The position numbers and the translations under genes are program-made. Below, in pieces: positions 6,492 through 10,649 of a DNA stretch of 10,649 nt. Positions within the stretch are counted from its first letter, which is position 1, and the number at the start of each line of letters is the position of its first letter. The notes beneath the pieces are model-generated. The model made no database searches. It was not told the DNA's origin and worked only from the letters and a program-made list of their open reading frames with translations. The stretch comes from Planctomycetaceae bacterium (GTDB lineage: Bacteria > Planctomycetota > Planctomycetia > Pirellulales > Pirellulaceae): contig PKCQ01000201.1 of NCBI GenBank assembly GCA_002862265.1, positions 1-10,649 on the forward strand, written 5' to 3'.

Positions 6492-6522
6492 AACGGATGC
6501 CGTGCGGCATCCGTTTTTGTTT
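6492..6522 (+). terminator. intrinsic terminator of the rpsB-tsf operon
   Basis: A perfect 10-bp stem, AACGGATGCC (6492-6501) with GGCATCCGTT (6506-6515), closes a GTGC loop and runs into TTTTTGTTT. It lies about 40 nt after the tsf stop. Confidence 0.9.
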
Positions 6523-6655
6523 GGGCTCGAAAGTGAACAAATTCTGTTATTCCGAGTCTATCTTGGAATCAGGAATTATCAGAATGTGCCAGATTGATGA
6601 CAGGCAGGATGCTTATTCCACTTGAATAACAAACCGGGGGCCGAGCGGCTGATTC

Positions 6656-7495
6656 ATGTTAGATAACGTTCCATTTCTTTCCCACCAGCACAAGTCGTTG
6701 ACCATTGAAGGTTACTCGCGCGCTGCCGTTCAGAGCTGCTGGCGAGTGCCAGAATTGCGTATGGGATTCGATCTTGGTGTGCAGCCTTGGGACTTTATGG
6801 GTACGCCAACTTGGGCGATCACTCACGGTCACCTCGACCACGTGGCGGCACTAGCTGTCTATGTTGCTCGGCGGCGGATGATGAAGATGGAGCCGCCAAC
6901 GATCTACTTGCCTGAACAGATTCTTTCTAATGTTCAAAGTATGTTGGCGGCCTTTTCGCGACTTGACCGAGGGCGGCTACCTTGCAACTTAATCGGAGTT
7001 GAGCCGGGAGAAGAGATAGAGTTGTCGCGTGAGCTGATGATGTCTGTACACAAGACAACGCACACCGTACCAAGCGTTGGTTTCATTGTCTGGGAACGTC
7101 GAAGGAAGCTGAAAGCCAAGTATCGAGACTTGGAGGGCTCTCAGATTCGCGATTTGCGAATGTCGGGTACCGAAGTGAGTGAAGAAACCCGGATGCCTAT
7201 CCTGGCCTATACTGGGGACACCAGCCCTCCAGGCTTGGACAACAATCCCGATATGTATCAAGCACAAGTGCTGATCACTGAGATGACTTTTGTCGCTTCG
7301 CAGCACCGAAAAGATAAAATTCACAAGCATGGCCACATGCACTTGGATGACATCATTGCCCGGCAAGACAAGTTCGAGAATGAACTCGTCATCATGGGGC
7401 ATTTCAGTGTTCGCTATAATACCAAGCAGGTGCAGCGGATGGTCGAAAAGAAGTTGCCCGACATGCTTGAGGGGCGATTGAAGTTATGGCTTTAA
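6656..7495 (+). CDS. metallo-beta-lactamase-fold hydrolase, ribonuclease Z-like
   Basis: Likely a zinc phosphodiesterase of the RNase Z (tRNA 3'-end maturation) branch of the MBL superfamily, 279 aa and cytoplasmic. Visible residues: motif II 'THGHLDH' (H57, H59, D61, H62), motif III H136 in 'HKTTHTVPSVGF', motif IV D188 in 'YTGDTS', then 'HKHGHMHLDD' with H227 or H229 in place of the usual H-S-T motif, and motif V 'GHFSVRY' (H249). The N-terminal 'TIEGYSRAAVQSCWRVPEL' and 'ARRRMMKMEPPTIYLP' resemble short plant tRNase Z more than E. coli RNase Z. The usual exosite arm is short or replaced by the basic stretch at 148-170. Tight coupling to tsf is unlikely because a terminator intervenes. No clear ribosome site precedes the ATG. 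The superfamily is certain; tRNA as substrate is inferred. Confidence 0.85.
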   Translation: MLDNVPFLSHQHKSLTIEGYSRAAVQSCWRVPELRMGFDLGVQPWDFMGTPTWAITHGHLDHVAALAVYVARRRMMKMEPPTIYLPEQILSNVQSMLAAFSRLDRGRLPCNLIGVEPGEEIELSRELMMSVHKTTHTVPSVGFIVWERRRKLKAKYRDLEGSQIRDLRMSGTEVSEETRMPILAYTGDTSPPGLDNNPDMYQAQVLITEMTFVASQHRKDKIHKHGHMHLDDIIARQDKFENELVIMGHFSVRYNTKQVQRMVEKKLPDMLEGRLKLWL

Positions 7496-7647
7496 CGCGA
7501 AGATTTTGCGAAGCCAGGAAAGTTTTTGTTTAACGCGCAGCCGCAGACTCCGGTTTACATTTTCAATGTGTGTTCTGGCTGTTGTGCACAAGACTCGCTG
7601 GCTTTCGTTTGGTGCTAGCATTGTTGGCAGAAAGTGCGAGTGTCGAG

Positions 7648-8610
7648 CTACGCTTGACGCTGCCCTTCGGCAACGGCTGCCACAATATCCTCAAGATTCT
7701 TTTCGGGCTGCCAACCTACGAGCCGTTTTGCCTTCTCGATGCTGGGCACACGTCGCTGCATATCCTCAAAACCGTCACCATACACCGACTCATAGCTCAC
7801 GCTGTGAATGTCAGAAGAGCTGTTTGTCCACCGAATGACTCGCTTTGCTAGTTCGCCAATCGTGACTTCCTCTGTAGCACCCAAATTGACAACTTCGCCA
7901 CGAGCTTCCTCGCAGTCCATCAAGCCGACCAATCCACGCACTACGTCCTCAACATGGCAAAAACAACGCGATTGCTCGCCATCTCCGTGCACAACCAGTG
8001 ATTCCCCGGCGAGAGCATTGGCGACAAAGTTGGGAATTACCATTCCATACTGTCCGGTCTGTCGCGGTCCAACGGTGTTGAACAACCTCACGACGACCAC
8101 GGGAAGACGGCTTGATTTCCAATAGGCCATGGCCATAAATTCATCCAAGGCTTTGGCACAGGCGTAAGCCCAGCGATGTTTCGTAGTTGGGCCAGCAAGT
8201 CGGTCGCCATCTTCCTCAAAGGGCACTGAAGTCGACTTGCCGTAAACTTCGGAAGTCGACGTTAGCAAGACGGGCTTGCGATAGCGATTTGCCTTCTCAA
8301 GAACGATCTGCGTGCCGGTAACAATTGTGTCGATAGTCTCAACTGGCTTCTCCATGATGAGCTTCACGCCAACAGCCGACGCGAGATGATAAACCGCGTC
8401 GCATTCACCAACAGCTTCATGTACTAGATCTGGATCGGTGACACTCCCGATCAGAATTCGAAGGTTCGGATTGCTTTCCAGGTGCCGCACATTGCTGATC
8501 TTGCCTGTAGATAGATCGTCCAGCAGTGTGACTTGTTGGCCAGCACGAAGCAAAGATTCGGCCAAATGAGACCCGATGAAACCGCAACCGCCTGTGATCA
8601 GATAATGCAT
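7648..8610 (-). CDS. extended SDR nucleotide-sugar epimerase/decarboxylase (UDP-glucuronate decarboxylase-like)
   Basis: A 320-aa cytoplasmic NAD-dependent nucleotide-sugar enzyme. The Rossmann GxxGxxG is 'GGCGFIGS' (7-14), the acidic ribose-binding residues 'DD' are at 31-32, and 'HLAS' is at 75-78. The catalytic strand is 'TSTSEVYG' (117-124) and the YxxxK pair is Y149/K153 in 'WAYACAKALDEF'. The substrate-side signature 'VVVRLFNTVGPRQTGQYGMV' follows at 172-191. The 'STSEVYG' form (S where RmlB dehydratases have D) points to decarboxylases such as UXS or to epimerases rather than to dTDP-glucose dehydratase. Product and sugar cannot be fixed from sequence. It probably feeds cell-surface polysaccharide synthesis, but no glycosyltransferase is nearby. 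Convergent with the RNase Z-like gene. Confidence 0.85.
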   Translation of the reverse strand: MHYLITGGCGFIGSHLAESLLRAGQQVTLLDDLSTGKISNVRHLESNPNLRILIGSVTDPDLVHEAVGECDAVYHLASAVGVKLIMEKPVETIDTIVTGTQIVLEKANRYRKPVLLTSTSEVYGKSTSVPFEEDGDRLAGPTTKHRWAYACAKALDEFMAMAYWKSSRLPVVVVRLFNTVGPRQTGQYGMVIPNFVANALAGESLVVHGDGEQSRCFCHVEDVVRGLVGLMDCEEARGEVVNLGATEEVTIGELAKRVIRWTNSSSDIHSVSYESVYGDGFEDMQRRVPSIEKAKRLVGWQPEKNLEDIVAAVAEGQRQA

Positions 8611-8704
8611 GACCTACTCAACTTGCTCTCAGCCCCGAAGCAAAAGACGCGACGCTGGAAAAATGCGCAACTGTAAACTTGCCCGCCATTAATACACGCG
8701 TTCC

Positions 8705-8763
8705 ACAGCCTCTCAAGATAGAGAAGAGTTTCCATCTTGCCAATTAGGAGCTGGAGAGGCTGT
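8705..8763 (-). repeat. nested inverted repeat at the 3' end of the MFS gene
   Basis: A perfect 10-bp inverted repeat, ACAGCCTCTC (8705-8714) and GAGAGGCTGT (8754-8763), encloses 39 nt. It overlaps the last base of the MFS stop codon (TGA, 8763-8765). Inside, CAAGAT (8714-8719) can pair with ATCTTG (8734-8739). There is no T-run on the minus strand after the stem, so intrinsic termination is doubtful. It may protect the mRNA 3' end, or separate the MFS gene from the SDR gene. Confidence 0.5.
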
Positions 8764-10013
8764 CAGATCTTCTTGAGGCAAAAAACGAATGTGGCGATTA
8801 ACGCGAAAGCGATGGTATTGAAAAGCATCGAGTAGCCGAGCTCAGCTCCAATCCAGCCCAGAACCGGAGCGCCGAATAGAGCTCCTAGATCTAATGTCAT
8901 GAGCGCCAGTGCAGATCCCGTTCCGCGATACTCATGCGGAAAAGACCGAATCGTCAGCGAAGTCATCGTGTGAAACATCAGGCTGTGCCCGAGCCCAGCA
9001 AGCACGGCTGGTATTGCCAGAAAACTGACTCTCTGTGGACCCACTAGTGAAAAGCTAAACATTCCGAGCGCCATCACGCATAGACCGATGAGCAGAACAA
9101 CTTGCGGACCAATTTGTTCTGGGAGTCTTCTCAATCCGACGCGGAATATGATTCCGACCGAGGCGTAACAGATGAAAAAGAACCCCACTTCAGACCAACC
9201 GGCCAAGCGCAGGTTGAGATCGTCGACGAAATTCACGAGGAATGCGAACGGCACAGTCATGCACACGCCGAATACGAAATCGACCAGCAAAATTCGACCT
9301 GGCCAGTACTCCCGCGCGATATGCACGAACTGACTCAGTCGCAACGAATGTACCGCCGGCGGTCGAGCCGGCGCTTTCAAGAAGTAAAGCATGATCCCCG
9401 GCAAAATGTTGGCAGCAGCTGCGACGGCAAACAAAGTTAAGAAGCCACTTCGCTCGCGCGTTCCATCGCCCAGCAGAAGGTCTCCCAGGTAAGGGCCGAC
9501 CAACATGCCGAAAAATCCGCCCACTCCCAGAATGCCAATCGCCTCAGTTCTTCTCTCCTCTGGTGCAACTTGCGAGACATAGGTCAAGCTACTTGCAAAA
9601 ACAATCGCCGCTCCCAGCACGTTGCACGATCGAATGAAATAGATCGCGAAGTTCAAATCAGGCAGAAAGCAGTTTGCCGATGTACTGAGTGAAAAGACTA
9701 AGTAGCCCATCCACCAAGTGGTTTTTGCACCGAGTCGATTGATGAGCAAAGCCATCATCGGCCGCATGATAATACTAGTGGCCACACACACACCGGTGAT
9801 CCAACCGACTTGCTGTAGATTGCCTCCTAGGAACTCAATCCACCGACCGTAGTGGGCCATCAATGTATTGGCGATGACAAAGATGGTCTGACTCAAGAAA
9901 GCCAGGGCGAAGTTGCGGTCATAAAGTTTTTCCGATTCGGTCTGCCCGGAAATCTTCGAGCGAGAGATAGGCTCTGAGAGGTCGGTTGCGGGCTGTAGCT
10001 CACAGGATGCCAT
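8763..10013 (-). CDS. major facilitator superfamily (MFS) transporter
   Basis: A secondary transporter in the cytoplasmic membrane; the substrate is unknown. I take ATG 10013 (MASCELQP...) giving 416 aa. A TTG 16 codons upstream (10061) would give 432 aa, but neither has a good ribosome site. A polar N-terminus of about 35 residues precedes roughly 12 hydrophobic segments. The loop between helices 2 and 3 ('MALLINRLGAKTTWW') is a weak form of MFS motif A. 'YVSQVAPEERRTEAIGILG' is the typical helix 4-5 segment and 'GMLVGPYLGDLL' follows. In the second half, 'FPHEYRGTGSALALMTLDLG' mirrors it. Half-repeat structure and length fit a standard 12-TM MFS. No regulator is adjacent. Confidence 0.88.
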   Translation of the reverse strand: MASCELQPATDLSEPISRSKISGQTESEKLYDRNFALAFLSQTIFVIANTLMAHYGRWIEFLGGNLQQVGWITGVCVATSIIMRPMMALLINRLGAKTTWWMGYLVFSLSTSANCFLPDLNFAIYFIRSCNVLGAAIVFASSLTYVSQVAPEERRTEAIGILGVGGFFGMLVGPYLGDLLLGDGTRERSGFLTLFAVAAAANILPGIMLYFLKAPARPPAVHSLRLSQFVHIAREYWPGRILLVDFVFGVCMTVPFAFLVNFVDDLNLRLAGWSEVGFFFICYASVGIIFRVGLRRLPEQIGPQVVLLIGLCVMALGMFSFSLVGPQRVSFLAIPAVLAGLGHSLMFHTMTSLTIRSFPHEYRGTGSALALMTLDLGALFGAPVLGWIGAELGYSMLFNTIAFALIATFVFCLKKI

Positions 10014-10061
10014 GCGGTGGAGTCGAATTGCTGCGTGGGTGAAGAATTGGCGTTTAGTCAA

Positions 10062-10329
10062 GCGAACAGAGGTAGCGAAGGCAACTAACTACCGAAACCA
10101 TCTATGAACTCCATCGCCCTTAGGCTACCTCGTGACGTTCTTTCACACCACAAGAAATTCTTTAGCCATTGATTGCGATGCAATTCCGTTGCGCGGGATG
10201 ATTCGGACTATTCATTTTTTCCGGCAGATAAACTCCTCGCCCAGTTCAATCGTATAGCCGTAGCTCTGCCAGTGCTAAAAAGTATGTCGAGACTGGACAT
10301 GTTGCTCACAAGAAATCCGCGAACGCAGG
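10062..10329. other. intergenic region upstream of the MFS gene
   Basis: No credible gene was seen; short open frames here have neither family features nor a start site. An 8-bp inverted repeat, GAGGTAGC (10069-10076) and GCTACCTC (10124-10131), lies 50-120 nt upstream of the MFS start. It could be an operator or a hairpin. Confidence 0.35.
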
Positions 10330-10638
10330 CTAGTGTAAGTCTGAATCAAAGACTCGAACTTTCTTCCAGTTTGCCTTATTGCTTTCGATGAATCCCAAAT
10401 GTCTTGGTTCGACTTGGTACCGATCGTGGGCTTCGCGATCGACGAATACGGTATGCAGACTGACGTGAAAGTCGTGATCGTTGACTTCGCGACGCAATTC
10501 GGGATTCAGCGTGCCAACTGCAAAGTATTCTAGACCCTCGTGGTTGTCCAAGTGCTTCTTGCACTGGCTGATTTGATGTTCGATCTTTTCATCCGAAGCA
10601 TCTTCTAGTTCAAAGTAAACCATGTGAGCAATTTTCAT
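10330..10638 (-). CDS. Dabb (stress-responsive dimeric alpha/beta-barrel) domain protein
   Basis: A small cytoplasmic protein of 102 aa, the usual length for a single ferredoxin-like Dabb domain that dimerises into a barrel. It opens with the family-like strand 'MKIAHMVYFEL', then a helix 'EKIEHQISQCKKHL', a strand 'LEYFAVGTLNPEL' and 'DFHVSLHTVFVDREAHDRYQ'. It ends with 'HLGFIESNKANWKKVRVFDS', the canonical last helix and strand in which H..F......W appears. Exact biochemical role is unknown; relatives are associated with stress or with cofactor or polyketide chemistry. ATG 10638 is supported by GAGAAG about 5 nt upstream. Some 270 bp separate it from the MFS gene, so it is probably its own unit. 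Confidence 0.85.
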   Translation of the reverse strand: MKIAHMVYFELEDASDEKIEHQISQCKKHLDNHEGLEYFAVGTLNPELRREVNDHDFHVSLHTVFVDREAHDRYQVEPRHLGFIESNKANWKKVRVFDSDLH

Positions 10639-10649
10639 CTAATCTTCTC

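Noticed and set aside
6989..7402. Minus-strand 137-codon frame inside the RNase Z-like gene
   Set aside because: Antisense shadow; the plus-strand frame carries the full set of metal-binding motifs.
7506..7838. Plus-strand frames across the convergent 3' ends
   Set aside because: They run into the SDR gene on the opposite strand and have no recognisable features.
10173..10391. Plus-strand 72-codon frame
   Set aside because: No motif or ribosome site, and its end overlaps the Dabb gene on the other strand.
1..10649. CRISPR arrays, tRNA/rRNA genes and insertion sequences
   Set aside because: Looked for on both strands; no regularly spaced repeats, cloverleaf pattern, rRNA signature or transposase motif was seen by eye, though small RNAs could be missed.

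Overview
The window looks like a chromosomal stretch from a planctomycete, probably Pirellulales (Rhodopirellula/Blastopirellula-like). This rests on several family resemblances. The left-edge protein is a secreted TPR-like/PQQ-repeat protein of a type common in that group. There is a remnant of a planctomycete-style ECF sigma factor, a small membrane protein opening with an 'NPYETP' motif, and S2, EF-Ts and sugar-nucleotide SDR proteins of matching flavour. No taxonomic marker such as 16S rRNA is present, so the placement is an inference.

Left third (1-3200, mostly minus strand). A secreted beta-propeller-type protein runs off the left edge. Upstream of it lies a degraded accessory zone of about 2.3 kb. 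The zone holds a possible remnant ORF overlapping the secreted-protein start by ATGA, a cluster of three adjacent hairpins resembling a REP/BIME unit, and an FtsX/MacB-type permease C-terminal half broken by a stop and a frameshift. It also holds the C-terminal half of an ECF sigma factor on the opposite strand, broken by a stop, and a frameshifted unknown gene. The FtsX and sigma remnants abut at about 2098-2134, which suggests a deletion or rearrangement followed by decay.

Middle (3170-4590). Two small minus-strand ORFs: an uncertain 132-aa protein, and a convincing 127-aa three-helix membrane protein. The promoter and roughly 150-nt leader of the ribosomal operon follow.

Core (4587-7495, plus strand). 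rpsB (ribosomal protein S2) and tsf (EF-Ts) form the translation operon, closed by a strong intrinsic terminator. An RNase Z-like metallo-beta-lactamase-fold protein follows. The usual partners pyrH and frr are not found downstream of tsf.

Right third (7648-10638, minus strand). An extended-SDR sugar-nucleotide enzyme (UDP-glucuronate decarboxylase/epimerase-like), an MFS transporter and a small Dabb-domain protein. The spacers between them are large, so they are probably separate transcription units.

I see no tRNA, rRNA, CRISPR array, transposase or intact mobile element, and no clear evidence of a new multi-gene system. The most unusual material is the pseudogene graveyard at 886-2939 with its hairpin cluster.
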